Assembly (NCBI RefSeq): GCF_029867415.1 | Contig: NW_026705778.1 | Location: forward strand, 186,001 to 250,000 | Reading direction: 5' to 3' | Source of the DNA: Vicia villosa | Lineage: Eukaryota > Streptophyta > Magnoliopsida > Fabales > Fabaceae | DNA length: 64,000 bases | Shown: piece after piece, positions 1 through 11,405 of the stretch | How the letters are laid out: the number at the start of each line of letters is the position of its first letter | How positions within the stretch are numbered: the stretch's first letter is position 1 | Made by a program: the position numbers and the translations under genes | The notes under the pieces: model-generated | Databases searched by the model: none | What the model was told of the DNA's origin: nothing | Seen by the model: only the letters and a program-made list of their open reading frames with translations

Positions 1-176
1 TCGGGAAGATTGCGAGCTCGACGTTTGACGTTAATGAAACGTTCGATCCCGTTAATTCGTTGTATTAAATCTCCTCCTTGTGAACGAGTATTTGGCATAC
101 AATCGTTCAGAAAGAAAGGGAAGAATTGTCCTAGTCTCTACGGTGTAACAGTGAGTTACGATATCGACTTAAATAG
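1..176 (-). other. internal leader of Athila-like LTR element (partial)
   Basis: This sequence lies just inside the primer-binding site of the minus-strand element whose 5' LTR is at 201-1941. It would be the untranslated leader before gag. I recognise no coding domain in it. The rest of the element lies beyond the left edge of the window. Confidence 0.5.
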
Positions 177-194
177 TCCCCGGCAACGGCGCCA
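177..194 (-). other. primer-binding site, tRNA-Asp type
   Basis: On the minus strand these 18 bases read TGGCGCCGTTGCCGGGGA. They are complementary to the 3' end of plant tRNA-Asp, including the CCA tail. Athila-lineage Ty3/gypsy elements use this primer. The site lies 6 bases from the LTR end at 201, as expected for minus-strand DNA priming, and it fixes the orientation of the element. Confidence 0.85.
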
Positions 195-506
195 AAAACT
201 TGATCGCGACTTTACGTGTCTATTAATCTGATGACTGCAAGTGCACAGTCGTTTCGTGTAGTTTTAAAAGATATCAAATCCACAGGGATTATGAATCGAT
301 CTACCGTTATCTAAGGTTACTATGTAAAGCTAGGGCTACTAATATTTCGATTGTTCTTAAGGAAAAGTGATTGTGAGAAATGAATAATATAATAAAAGAT
401 AGATATCAGTATGTATTTCGTTTAACTTAAGGTGATCCGAAGGTCCATTGGCTTTTGCATAATTTAATTAAAAATCTTTACTAATTCAATTGATTAAAAA
501 TCCTCG

Positions 507-896
507 TCTCAAACTTTCGCTCTGTTGACTTAGATTACTGTCCTAATCCTAATGTACGCTTTCGCCATCCCATTAGATTTTAGAAAAGCTTTTTGGAAAC
601 AACGTAATTAATAAAATGCCCGTTTTATGAAGTTGTTATCTATTTAAATCTCCTAATCTCAAACTTTCGCTCTGTTGACTCGGAACATGCTAATATCCCT
701 AACGTACGCTTTCGCCATCCCGCTCGGGTGTAAAAACACTTTTTGAAAATAAATAAGTTCTAATTAGTTTTAGTACGCTTTCGCCATCCTTAAAACTAAT
801 GTCCTATGTCTACTATCCAGTTAAAGATCTCAAACTTTCGCTCTATTGATTTTAACCTTTGACCGTCTTAACCCCTCAAACTTTCGCTCTATTGGT
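507..896. repeat. two interleaved short motifs in the Athila-like LTR
   Basis: Motif A, ctcaaactttcgctctrttg, occurs near 509, 659, 831 and 876. Motif B, gtacgctttcgccatcc, occurs at 554, 704 and 773. Both share the core 'ctttcgc'. They are separated by unrelated AT-rich sequence, so this is not a simple tandem array. Confidence 0.8.
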
Positions 897-1427
897 TTTA
901 AGACTTACTAATTAAATTAGACATACAGACCAAAAACAAGTGATAGTTAATAAAACATAATTAAGCCAATTTATTTCGGATCCCTACGGTTAACTTACTT
1001 TACATACCGATATCTTAATAATTTAGCCAGACATATTAATATGGTTAAACATGCATAAATCGGTTCGGTACATAATAATAGGCATAGTAAATGGCATACA
1101 ATATATCATGCAAATAAATATAAATAAAGGAGGTAAAATAAAAACCTGAATTAAATAAATGGTAATTGGATCTTCAAGTACTGAACTTCCACCACAGGTT
1201 TGTTGGATCGTTCTTGGAATGGCAGTAAATAAAACAAGGAAATAAAAGCGATAAATCTAACGTAAGGCTAGATCTATAAAAAGTTCACAACAATTTCCAG
1301 TGTAGAAATCGTTGTGAGAAAATAAGTGTTTGAATGAAAGCAGAATAAAGAAATACGGTTCGCGGTACAATTTCGGCAGCACTTCGTTGGCAGGAAATCG
1401 GACCCCTTGGAAGTGAGGTAGCAGGTT

Positions 1428-1437
1428 CTATTTATAG
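1428..1437 (-). promoter_or_regulatory. LTR TATA box
   Basis: The minus strand reads CTATAAATAG, a good plant TATA box, inside the Athila-like LTR and on the coding strand of that element. It would set the U3/R boundary near 1400 or below. Confidence 0.6.
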
Positions 1438-1491
1438 GAGAGGTTTTGCTGTGACGTTGCGTGAAAAGAGGAGAGTTTGCAGACTGGGTGT

Positions 1492-1634
1492 GGAGACGTG
1501 CGTCTCTGATTCTTCAGGAAGACTGGGTGCAGGACTTGAGACGTGCGTCTCAAGTGGAGAAAATCTAGGAGCAGTTGGAGACGGGCGTCTCCTCTTGGTG
1601 ACGTGGCAGAAGAACGTTGGAGACGTGCGTCTCC
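1492..1634. repeat. four copies of a GAGACGNGCGTCTC palindrome
   Basis: Near-perfect 14-16 base palindromes occur at 1492-1507, 1538-1551, 1577-1592 and 1619-1634, spaced by 26 to 31 bases. They lie in U3 upstream (on the minus strand) of the TATA box. They could be protein-binding sites or small hairpins. I know of no named factor for this exact sequence. Confidence 0.85.
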
Positions 1635-1941
1635 ACTTGCTGGGAAGGTTTGGGCCACGCGCCTTTGGTTCCATGGTGGGCTGGACTATCTCTTTTGGGC
1701 CTTTTGGGTCCTAATTGCACCCCTCTTTCACTTCAGCACTCCTTTTTCATCTTTTAGGCATAAATATTGGTCATTTAAGCTCCATTTTCTTTCCTTTTCG
1801 CAAATAGTCGTAATTAGAGTGTAGAACCTGAAACAAAGCAAATACTCGCGTAATATCATAATAAATTAACATAATAAACGGAAAATGGTATAAATATCTA
1901 TGGATTTTAAGCTAAATATACGATATAAAATCGTGTTATCA

Positions 1942-2288
1942 CCTCGCTGTTATTTTGACCTCCTGCCTGGCCTAAAGCAGAGAGATGTTTTATAGGGCTT
2001 TGCTTTTAAATGTTTTTTTTTCTGCCCAAATAACTTTGTGTATAGGGCTTTGTTTTAAAAGTTTCCCTCTTTGTCCTGCCCAAGACAAATGAGTTTGTGT
2101 TTAGGGCTTTGTTTCAAAAATGAATCAAAAATAAAGTGTCATTTTGAATTCCCTACACTATGTGTTTTATTTTTTGCTTTTTTCTGGAAATGGTAATCCT
2201 AAAAAACCAAAAAAAATCTTTTCAAAAAAATCTGCATACACTCTTGCATTCATAAATTTTCTGAAATAAATATAAATCATATGTGCAG
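1942..2288 (+). other. 3' part of the Ogre intron with putative splice acceptor
   Basis: Ogre elements carry an intron between gag-protease and RT. Here AT- and T-rich sequence ends in 'atgtgcag' with AG at 2287-2288, immediately before the first pol-like residues (FTIGKPI). A 'tagggctttg' motif is repeated three times (1993, 2043, 2102). The donor side is missing, so the intron assignment is inference from family structure. Confidence 0.5.
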
Positions 2289-3282
2289 ATTTACTATTGG
2301 TAAACCCATTGATTGCAATAACCCTATGCCCTCTCCCAACTTTGAGTTTCCTGTGTTCGACGCCGAAGAAGAGGGAGAAGTAGAGATCCCGGACGAGATC
2401 TCCCGATTACTTAAGCACGAGGAAAGATCCATTCTGCCTCACAAAGAGCCTCTAGAAAAGATCAACTTGGGTTTTGAAGAAGACAAGAAAGAAGTGACCA
2501 TTGGATCGCTGCTTGATACTGATATCAAGAGTAAGCTGATAGATCTTCTCAAAGAATATGTTGACGTGTTTTCTTGGTCCTACCAAGACATGCCTGGGTT
2601 GGATACCAATATTGTGCAGCATTACTTGCCATTGAAGCCAGAATGTCCGCCAGTTAAGCAGAAATTGCGAAGGACTCACCCTGATATGGCTAACAAGATC
2701 AAAATGGAAGTTCAAAAGCAACTTGACGCAGGTTTTCTTGTCACCTCTGAGTATCCTCAATGGTTGGCCAACATAGTGCCAGTTCCGAAGAAAGATGGTA
2801 AAGTCAGAATGTGTGTTGACTACCGTGATTTGAACAAAGCCAGTCCACAAGATGACTTTCCATTACTGCATATTGACATGCTGGTCGATAACACCGCTAA
2901 GTTCAACGTCTTTTCCTTCATGGACGGGTTCTCTGGTTATAATCAGATCAAGATGGCTCCCAAAGACATGGAGAAGACATCTTTCATCACCCCATGGGGT
3001 ACCTTTTGCTATAAAGTGATGCCGTTTGGATTAAAGAATGCAGGCGCAACTTACCAAAGGGCAATGACTACTCTCTTTCATGACATGATGCATAAAGAAA
3101 TTGAAGTTTATGTGGACGACATGATAGCCAAGTCCAGCACAGAAGAAGAACATATTGAATACCTTTTGAAGTTGTTTCAACGACTAAGGAAATATCAGCT
3201 TCGCTTGAATCCTAACAAATGTACTTTTGGGGTTAGATCTGGAAAACTCTTGGGTTTCATTGTCAGCCAAAGAGGTATTTAA
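2281..3282 (+). pseudogene. Ogre pol, reverse transcriptase segment
   Basis: This segment encodes the Ty3/gypsy reverse transcriptase. The order is: an acidic linker (residues 1-90), the RT fingers with QWLANIVPVPKKDGK, the FMDGFSGYNQI motif, MPFGLKNAGATYQRAM, and the catalytic YVDD box at 3109-3120 (about residue 277). The wording around YVDD is typical of Tat/Ogre elements. The first in-frame ATG at 2281 lies just before the splice acceptor, so the true product would begin with spliced gag-protease. The frame ends at an in-frame TAA (3280-3282) where family members continue, so this is a nonsense mutation. The same frame carries on at once into the RNase H. Confidence 0.9.
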
Positions 3283-4266
3283 GTAGATCCCGAAAAAGTC
3301 AGAGCTATTCAAGAGATGCCTGCACCAAAAACTGAAAAGCAAGTAAGAGGATTTCTCGGACGATTGAACTATATCTCCAGATTTATCTCTCAAATGACCG
3401 CTACTTGTGGGCCAATTTTCAAGCTTCTCCGCAAAGATCAAGGGGTTGTATGGACTGAAGATTTCCAGAAAGCGTTCGACAGTATCAAGGAATACCTGTT
3501 AGAACCACCAATATTGATTCCTCCAGTTGAAGGAAGACCATTAATCATGTACCTTACCGTGTTGGAAGAATCCATGGGTTGTATGCTTGGACAGCAAGAT
3601 GAAACCGGTAAGAAGGAGCATGCCATCTATTACCTGAGTAAGAAATTCACAGATTGTGAGTCTCGTTACTCCATGCTCGAAAAAACATGTTGTGCTTTGG
3701 CTTGGGCTTCAAAATGTCTCCGCCAATACATGATCAACAATACTACTTGGTTAATCTCCAAAATGGATCCAATCAAGTACGTCTTTGAAAAGCCTGCCTT
3801 AACAGGAAGGATTGCCCGATGGCAAATGCTGTTATCCGAGTACGACATCGAGTACCGTGCCCAAAAAGCAGTTAAAGGAAGCATTCTCGCCGATCATTTG
3901 GCACATCATCCAATTAATGAATATCAATCTCTCAAGTTTGACTTTCCTGACGAAGATGTCGTGTACTTGAAGATGAAAGATTGTGACGAACCGTTACCTG
4001 AAGAAGGTCCTGATCCTGGATCAAGATGGGGCCTTATTTTCGACGGAGCAGTTAACGCTTTTGGCAATGGAATTGGGGCAGTTATCATCACTCCCAAGGG
4101 TACTCATATCCCATTCTCCGCCAGATTACTACTTGATTGCACAAACAACGTCGCAGAATATGAAGCTTGTATCGTGGGTCTCGAAGAAGCCATTGACTTA
4201 AGGATCAAGATCCTCGACATATATGGAGATTCAGCTCTCGTGATCAACCAAATCAAAGACAAGTAG
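3283..4266 (+). pseudogene. Ogre pol, RNase H and archaeal-type second RNase H
   Basis: In the same frame as the RT, this part carries the RT connection (FLGRLNYISRFI), the standard gypsy RNase H (CMLGQQDETGK, IYYLSKKFTDCESRYS), and a second RNase H near 4024-4266 with IFDGAVNAFGNGIGAV and NNVAEYEAC. The second copy is the archaeal-type RNase H known from Tat-lineage elements. The frame is cut by an in-frame TAG at 4264-4266, where related proteins have Trp. Apart from the two stops the domain is collinear and well preserved, so the damage looks young compared with that in the two LINEs. Confidence 0.9.
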
Positions 4267-4284
4267 GAAACTTACCACCCAGGC

Positions 4285-5754
4285 TTGATTCCTTACAGAG
4301 ATTATGCAAGACGTCTGTTGACTTTTTTCAACAAAGTTGAATTGCATCATATACCTCGAGATCAGAATCGAATGGCAGACGCCTTGGCTACTCTATCTTC
4401 CATGTTCAAAGTCAGTCATTGGAATGATATGCCTAAAGTCAGAATTATGCGCCTTGAAAGGCCCGCCTATATGTTTGCAATTGAAGCAGTCATCGATGAT
4501 AAACCGTGGTTTCACGACATCAAACGCTTCCTTCAAACTCAAGAGTACCCGCTTGGGGCATCAAACAAAGATAAGAAAACTCTAAGGAGGCTTTCCGGCA
4601 GTTTCTTCCTGAACGGAGATGTGCTATACAAAAGAAACTTCGACATGGTTTTGCTCAGATGCGTGGATAGAGACGAAGTAGACATGTTAATGCATGAAGT
4701 GCATGAAGGGTCCTTTGGAACTCATTCAAATGGCCATGCAATGTCCAAGAAGATCTTAAGAGCAGGATACTATTGGTTGACAATGGAATCTGACTGTTAT
4801 AAACACGTGAAGAGATGTCATAAGTGCCAGATCTACGCAAATAAGATCCATGTGCCACCGACTCTACTCAACATTCTCTCATCTCCATGGCCTTTCTCCA
4901 TGTGGGGTATCGACATGATTGGAATGATCGAACCAAAAGCTTCAAACGGTCATCGTTTCATCTTGGTGGCTATTGATTACTTCACCAAATGGGTCGAAGC
5001 AACATCTTACGCCAACGTTACAAGACAAGTGGTTGTGAGGTTCATCAAGAACAACATCATTTGCCGATATGGTGTTCCCAGCAAGATCATTACTGACAAT
5101 GGTTCAAATTTGAACAACAAAATGATGAAAGAACTATATGAGGAATTCAAGATTGAGCATCATAACTCTTCTCCTTACAGACCAAAAATGAACGGCGCCG
5201 TCGAAGCCGCCAACAAGAACATTAAGAAGATCGTCCAGAAAATGGTCGTCACTTACAAAGACTGGCACGAAATGCTGCCATTTGCTTTACATGGGTACCG
5301 TACTTCAGTGCGTACTTCAACAGGGGCAACTCCCTTTTCTCTAGTATACGGCATGGAAGTTGTTCTCCCCGTAGAAGTTGAAATCCCATCAATGAGAGTC
5401 CTCATGGAGACTAAGTTATCAGAGGCTGAATTGTGTCAAAGCAGATACAATCAGTTGAACTTAATCGAAGAAAAATGTATGACTGCTCTTTGCCATGGAC
5501 AGTTATACCAAGCAAGGATGAAACAAGCTTTCAACAAAAAGGTTCGACCTCGTGAATTTCAAGAAGGCGACCTCGTGCTTAAAAAGATCTTGTCTTTTCA
5601 ACCAGATTCTAGGGGCAAATGGTCTCCTAATTACGAAGGCCCGTATGTTGTCAAAAGAACATTTTCTGGCGGCGCCATGACTCTTGCAACCATGGATGGT
5701 GATGAACTCCCACATCCTATGAATGCTGATGCAGTCAAGAAATACTTTGTCTAA
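4285..5754 (+). pseudogene. Ogre pol, integrase segment
   Basis: It continues the same frame after the TAG. The end of the second RNase H (HHIPRDQNRMADALATL) is followed by the integrase. This has an HHCC zinc-binding region (4690-4845: His residues in HEVHEGSFGTH, then CHKC), the catalytic core with Asp in ILVAIDYF, Asp in ITDNGSN and Glu in NGAVEAANK, and a C-terminal region with WSPNYEGPYVV. Its stop at 5752-5754 is the natural end. Integrase would insert the cDNA into the host genome. All catalytic residues are visible, but the upstream stops prevent translation as a polyprotein. Confidence 0.9.
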
Positions 5755-7830
5755 AAAAGACAAAAGAACAGCTCGGTAAGTCGAAAACCCGCAAAGGGCG
5801 ACTTAGGCAAAAATGAGCATCTCGGTGGACTGAAAACCCGAAAGGGCGGTCCAGGCAAAAATTAGAGACAATAAACAGAAAAAATTTATCCTGGTAGGTT
5901 GAAAACCTGAAAGGGCAATCTAGGCAAAAATTAGGGATTTATGACAAAGTAACTGCATCAGTCCGTACTTCGTCACCTGAAGAGTCTTTTTCATCAAAGG
6001 ATCTTCAATCAAATCATCGCCAATCTGAAGCGACAAGCACAGTTGGAACTCAAAGTTGTTCGGGAGAATAGTGATTATTGCTTTCAATGTAGCCTTTTCC
6101 GCATATTTACCATTTCCAACTTTTGTAAATACTCTATGGAATCATGCCTTTAGCTGATTACTATCCTATTAAATAAATTTGAGCCTGGTGCCCATTTGTT
6201 TGCAATCTCTAATTTCTTTTAGCTTGCAAAATGACGCTTTAATTGTGTTTTTCACTTTTGAAAGAAAAAGAAAAAAAAATAAGTTTTAAATGAATTTACT
6301 TTTCCTTTCTTTTCAAAATAAAAGCGAAACTTTCCTTTGAGTTGTGAACAACAGAAGAAACATCAACAGCTATCTCCATAGGATGAACAAAAGGATTCTC
6401 CCTGAGAACTGTTCTTTTCCTCAAAAGAGATGATGAGACAACAATATTCTTATTCAAAAAAAAAGAATTCCTAAGCCAATTACCCCTCGCGGTAGAGAAG
6501 TTGTTTCATCCCCAGTGAAGAAGTTCTTCCATCTCAGTAAGAAAAGATGCTTATCCTCCCCAGAGAAGTCTAAAGCATGCAGCACCATTCATCACCTGTG
6601 TTATCTACACCGTGTTGAAGAACAGTAACCGAGTATCTGGTTGTATTGCGACGTTGGTTCTTCTCCTGTACATACTCCTTTGTCTGTCAGTTTCGTCAGC
6701 ATGCATGCTACATTCATGACATTCATCATGCATAACATACTTGCATCATTTATGTATTCTTGCATTTTTCAATGTCTGCTTTAAAATCACTCGTTTAGGA
6801 TATATCTATCCTCAAAAAAAAAAAGAAGAAAAAAGAAAAAAAGAAAAAAAAAGAGAAACAGGTACGGGCGTGTCATCTCTCCAAGTAGGTTGTCACCCAT
6901 AAGTAGAAAGAACATCTTCTTTCTCCAGTTCCCCACTGAGATCATTCCTCGTGGAAGAAGGTTGCTTTAGTTTCTCCTCTCAAAATAAATGAGAAAATCC
7001 CCATTCGAGTTCATTCCTCATTGGGTACAAAGTCTTGTTTGACCGTTTCTTTCCAATTCATTCATGGATAGAACCCTGTCTTTACCAAAGATTCAAATTC
7101 CGATTCCCCAAATAGAGTCGTGAAAAACAGACAATAAGCAATAGCCTCGTCATCTGAGCAGCTTATGTCTCTTTCAAAAGATTTTTCCTCTCTAGGAAAT
7201 CACTCATGAAGACCATGTGACAATCAGGGCCTTATTACTGTTCACAAGGCTGAATAACCAGTAATTTCCCTAGCAAAGTCTCCAGAATCATTTTATCACT
7301 CGGCTGATAATTGATCATGTCTTCAGAACCGCTATCACGAGGCTGGTAGTCGGTAACATTTTGTTCTGGTTATATTACTTTATCATGTCTGTCACAATGC
7401 TGATAGTCGGTAATATTAACCGAACCTTTGAAACTCTTTTTACCATGTCAAGTCTATCACCATGCTGATAGTCGGTAATACAGTTTCATACCCTTCACCT
7501 TCACATTATTTAATAAGTCTATCACTATGCTGATAGTCGGTAATGTCAATAGGTAAGCTTTTCTTACAAAGCTATCATTCCCCGGTAAAGCGTACACTTG
7601 CTTTCCCGAAAAGAAAAAAACAGACTCTCTTCCTAAAACGGATTGAGACATCCTTCCCGATCTCTTGTCCTCAGTGGAGTCAGTTCTTGATATCCCCTCG
7701 GTAAAGATATCCTTGCATCATTCGCAATTTTGGTATCTTAGGTCCAAAATTTGCGTCTTCTGATATTTAAGTCTCTTCCACCCTATCAAAACGAAGATTT
7801 TCAATCTTCATATCTCAGGTTGAAGAAACT
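5755..7830 (+). other. Ogre 3' noncoding region with repeats
   Basis: No coding domain is visible in these 2.1 kb. Three degenerate copies of a unit containing 'gaaaacccgaaagggcg...aggcaaaaat' lie at about 5770-5935. A second family around 'atgctgatagtcggtaat' lies at about 7230-7545, with the last three copies almost identical (7399, 7461, 7521). A long noncoding stretch between integrase and 3' LTR is usual for Ogre. Confidence 0.7.
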
Positions 7831-7844
7831 TAAATAGGGGCATC
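7831..7844 (+). other. Ogre polypurine tract region
   Basis: The sequence taaataggggcatc directly precedes the LTR start TGTCATACC at 7845. Its purine-rich core would prime plus-strand DNA synthesis. The position just before an LTR start shared with the solo LTR at 49768 supports the call. Confidence 0.6.
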
Positions 7845-9330
7845 TGTCATACCCCAATTTTTGACCTAAGATACCACCTCATATCATTTGCATATGCATC
7901 ATTTGCATCACTAACAAATTTCATAGTTTGTGTTTGCTACTTGTGACTCAGTAGGGTTTAATCAAGAAATCACTCATCAGTACAAGTAAAAATTAGGGTT
8001 TTGTTCTCCCTTCATCTCATATGAACTATCTTCATCAACAGTCAACATTTGATCCTCAAAGGTTCATTTCAACAAGCTCAAAAGCTCTGAATCAACCAGA
8101 TTAGGGTTTTGACTGAAGACAGCATACTCCTGACTTTTGCTCAGGATTTGACCTAATGACTTGGGACATGACCTCAAGACCCCAAGTACATCATTTTGAC
8201 CTAATCTATTGGCTCAAGACATCTCCTACACAAGGATTGATCAACAGTGAAATTTCAAGTCATCAGACTAGGGTTTTGAACTATCAGGGACTGAAATCAG
8301 GGATCACATTTGGGAAACCCTAAAAAGCTCCAGGGAATCACTCAAAGGTTTCAATCATCTTCAAATAATCCCTATGACAATATCCAATGGAAATTTTATC
8401 TCAATTCAAGATCCACAGTCATCAATTTCATAAGGTCGACAATTAGGGTTTTTGACCTAATTCACCTGAACAACTGACCTTTTAATCAGAACATGGTGCC
8501 ACAACTTAAACCATGGCTCAAGGTCCTCCAATAACTCAATTTGATCCATTCATACCATTCATTTGGTGAGGATAACCTGGTTCATTTGAAATCTCCAGAA
8601 ACGCGATTCGTCTGAAAAAGTCAACTGTACAAGATCACCATTGACTTTTTGAAGTTTTGGTCAACCATGACTTTTGAAGTTTTAAATCATCAATATATGA
8701 TATATGAAGTCATTTGATCAAGGAAAATCAAGAAAATCAATCAAGAATCAAAAAGTCAAAAGTTTGACTTTCCATACTTAGAAAATTTTCCAAGTGTGTT
8801 TCAATGGTTTTTTCCAAACTTTGGAAGGGAATAACTCAAAATTTCACCTACAAACTGAAAAAAACTTCCAACATGAAAGTTGTATATTTTGATCCAATGA
8901 ACAACTTTGTCACATATAATTTTTTTTCATAAGATCAACCATTTAAGAGATATGGAGTTTCAAAGTTGGTATCTTTTGAAAAATGCACTTAAAATCTCAC
9001 TTTCTTCAAAGTTCATGGATCTTTTTCACCCATTTCCTTTATGGTTTTGAATTTTGTCATTAGAGGTCATTATGCTTAAAGTTTCACACCATTTTACAAA
9101 GTTATGAACACTATATAACCTATAATGCAAGCAATGATACACATATGCAATAATTGGAAGATATTTTCTGGTTTGAGATCAGATTGGTAAGAGATAAGAA
9201 GCTTGGAAGATTAACCATGGTTAAGTCATTTTAACCATTTGCATTTAATTTGAAAGATTCCATTTTATCTCCAAATGCCAAATCACCATTCTATGATCAA
9301 CTTGCAAGGCTTTGTATTCAGAAAGCTTGG

Positions 9331-9341
9331 CCTATAAATAG
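9331..9341 (+). promoter_or_regulatory. LTR TATA box
   Basis: The sequence cctataaatag is a standard plant TATA box inside the Ogre LTR. It is followed by a CA-rich segment where transcription would start. Confidence 0.55.
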
Positions 9342-10289
9342 AGGTTTAAACTTCATTCAAAATCACACCAAAACCTCACAAATCATAGGTTTTCTCTCTT
9401 CTTTCTTAAGTTGCAAGTTTCATGAGTTTCAAAGAGGAAGAATTGCAATTTCCATCTCTTGCAATTTCTGAGCAAAGTGTTGCTTCTAACACTTCCTAAA
9501 CATCATATGGAAGTTGTTTGATCCACTCACACACCCCAAAACACTTCAAATCTCATAATCACTACCTCACCTCCATATGAACATAAAGTGAGCCTTAACA
9601 TGCCAATTTTCATATCAAGCCATATCTGTCCAAACTATCACTTCAAACACCATCCATATACTTCATATGAATGATCCAAACACTCATCATCAATCTAAAA
9701 CAGCTCCATCATCAAATTCGGTCCTCACTCCAAGCAACTGCAGATCGGGTACCATGGCCACACTTAGGTGAATTCAATTCATTCCAGGCATTCAAAACAC
9801 CTTCCATAATCATCATTGAAGCTATCCAGATCATTACAAAGCATCTGTAACACCTCCAGCTCGAAATTCAACTCTCAGTTTGGCCGTTTTTGAAGGTAAG
9901 TGCTATGAACTTCAAACTCTATCATACATGCATCATAAATGGAAAACTGATTTACCATCTTGTTTCTGCACATATGAGGATCATTAACCCTCAATCAATT
10001 GCATCATAACTTGCACATACATCATTTCACGATTAAATTCAGTTTTAGGGTTCTTCATGTTCATGCGAAAATTAATCACCTTAGAGCAAAAATAAATGAA
10101 TTATGAGGGTACCATCATGATCCTTGTGAAAAACCGAGTGAGATAGACCCTTTACTTGATCAAAATAATCCAGTTTCAAAGATTTTCAAAAAAATCAGTT
10201 AGGGTTATGTTCTTGGCGCGTTTTTTGGTTTGGGAAATTCAAATTCTTGATTTAAAATATAATTAATTGAACGCGTGTGTATTACAAGC

Positions 10290-10376
10290 CACAAGCGTGG
10301 CTCAGTTGGCAAGTGTTTGGTTTGTGAGAGAGAGGGCGTGGGTTCAAACCCTTGTGAAGACAAAACCCAATTTTTT
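10290..10376 (+). other. tRNA-like Pol III module (A box, B box, T run) in the Ogre LTR
   Basis: An A-box-like TGGCTCAGTTGG lies at 10298-10309 and a B-box GGTTCAAACCC at 10341-10351. The spacing is about 31 bases, which suits a tRNA or tRNA-derived SINE promoter. A run of T follows at 10371-10377 and could act as a Pol III terminator. I cannot fold a full cloverleaf, so this is not a functional tRNA. It may be a SINE head, a tRNA relic, or a recruited internal promoter. Confidence 0.5.
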
Positions 10377-10840
10377 TAACACTTATTTTCTTCATTTTCT
10401 TTACAACTTCAATTAATTAATTAACCAATCAAATTAATTCATTTTTTGCTTATTTTTTGTACACTTCTTATTTAATATATGTATTTTATGAATATAAAAA
10501 AAAATCACAAAAATATATATTATTTGGTATATTTTTAATAGGTTTAAAATGACTTGTTTTTAAGTGGTTTTAATACTTTAAATATTATTTTTCATTTGAT
10601 TTTTTAACCTAATCACTTGTAAATATTTTTTGTATGATCAAATCCTAATAATTTAGGTCTTAGTTAAACATAAGATTTGTCTTTGTTTAAATTAAGTTGA
10701 TTTCTATTAAGTTTCAAACCGTTTTAAAACAAACGATCACAGTTTTTCAAAACAAATAAACCTTTTATTTTTGGTTTTCTTTTCAAAAAAACTCTTGATC
10801 AAATCTTTTTGGATTGATCAATTGATTTTTAAAACAACTG

Positions 10841-11405
10841 GGCATCCCTTAGGGTATAAGTCCCATTCCTTTGTATAAATTTAGGTTTTTCATTGTATAT
10901 ACACCTATCTTTTTATACCGCGATCAAAATTGATTTAAACCCTCGAATAACAAGATCAAAAAATTAGGGTTATCTTCAAAATCTTCATGGGCCTCTCGAA
11001 TATTAGAGAGTATAAGTCCCATTCCTTTTCTTTGTACAGTTTTTCTTTAAACAGAAAACTTCTTTCAAAACTTTCACACTGTTTTCAAAACGACGAAACC
11101 TCGCGTTTTTTAACAAAACAATCCACCATGTTTTATAAAATAAAACATGGGCCTCCACATAGGTATAAGTCCCATTCCCTTACATGAAATTAGGTATTTC
11201 ATTGTACATACACCTTTTTGTACATACCTCGATCAATTTGATTTTTAACCTCGAATAACAAATCAAAAATGAAGGTTTTCTTTAAATCTTCTCAAAAATA
11301 CCATGGGCCTCCATGTAGGTATAAGTCCCAACCTCCTTTGTAAATACTTGTTTACATAGCTTTTGAATAAACTCAATGGGCCTCTCCCCGAGTATAAGTC
11401 CCGAG
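10841..11405 (+). repeat. degenerate direct repeats in the Ogre LTR
   Basis: Five imperfect copies of a unit ending 'gtataagtccca' or close variants lie near 10854, 11011, 11163, 11319 and 11391. Most are preceded by 'atgggcctc' and several are followed by a 'cattgtatatacacct'-like stretch. The array is interrupted at 11405 by the insertion of the gypsy element. Confidence 0.7.
11401..11405. repeat. target-site duplication, left copy (ccgag)
   Basis: The five bases before the gypsy element are ccgag, and 19512-19516 after it are also ccgag. This confirms both element ends. Confidence 0.9.

Larger units (their letters stand above)
201..1941 (-). mobile_element. 5' LTR of an Athila-like Ty3/gypsy retrotransposon
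   Basis: Read on the minus strand the LTR starts TGATAACACG and ends GTCGCGATCA, giving TG...CA ends inside a TGAT/ATCA inverted repeat; it is 1741 bp long. A tRNA-Asp primer site follows its 3' end. The block at 229-290 is the reverse complement of the usual Athila 3' LTR end, where a 'ccctgtgga' box precedes a 'ttgcag' box. A TATA box on the same strand lies at 1428-1437. The element appears inserted in the intron of the neighbouring Ogre element. Its partner LTR and coding region are outside the window, so no TSD can be checked. Confidence 0.75.

Noticed and set aside
2452..2850. 132-codon minus-strand frame opposite the Ogre RT
   Set aside because: It is the shadow of a strongly supported plus-strand RT domain and has no motif of its own.
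10290..10376. A functional tRNA gene
   Set aside because: A and B boxes are present but no acceptor stem or complete cloverleaf can be paired.
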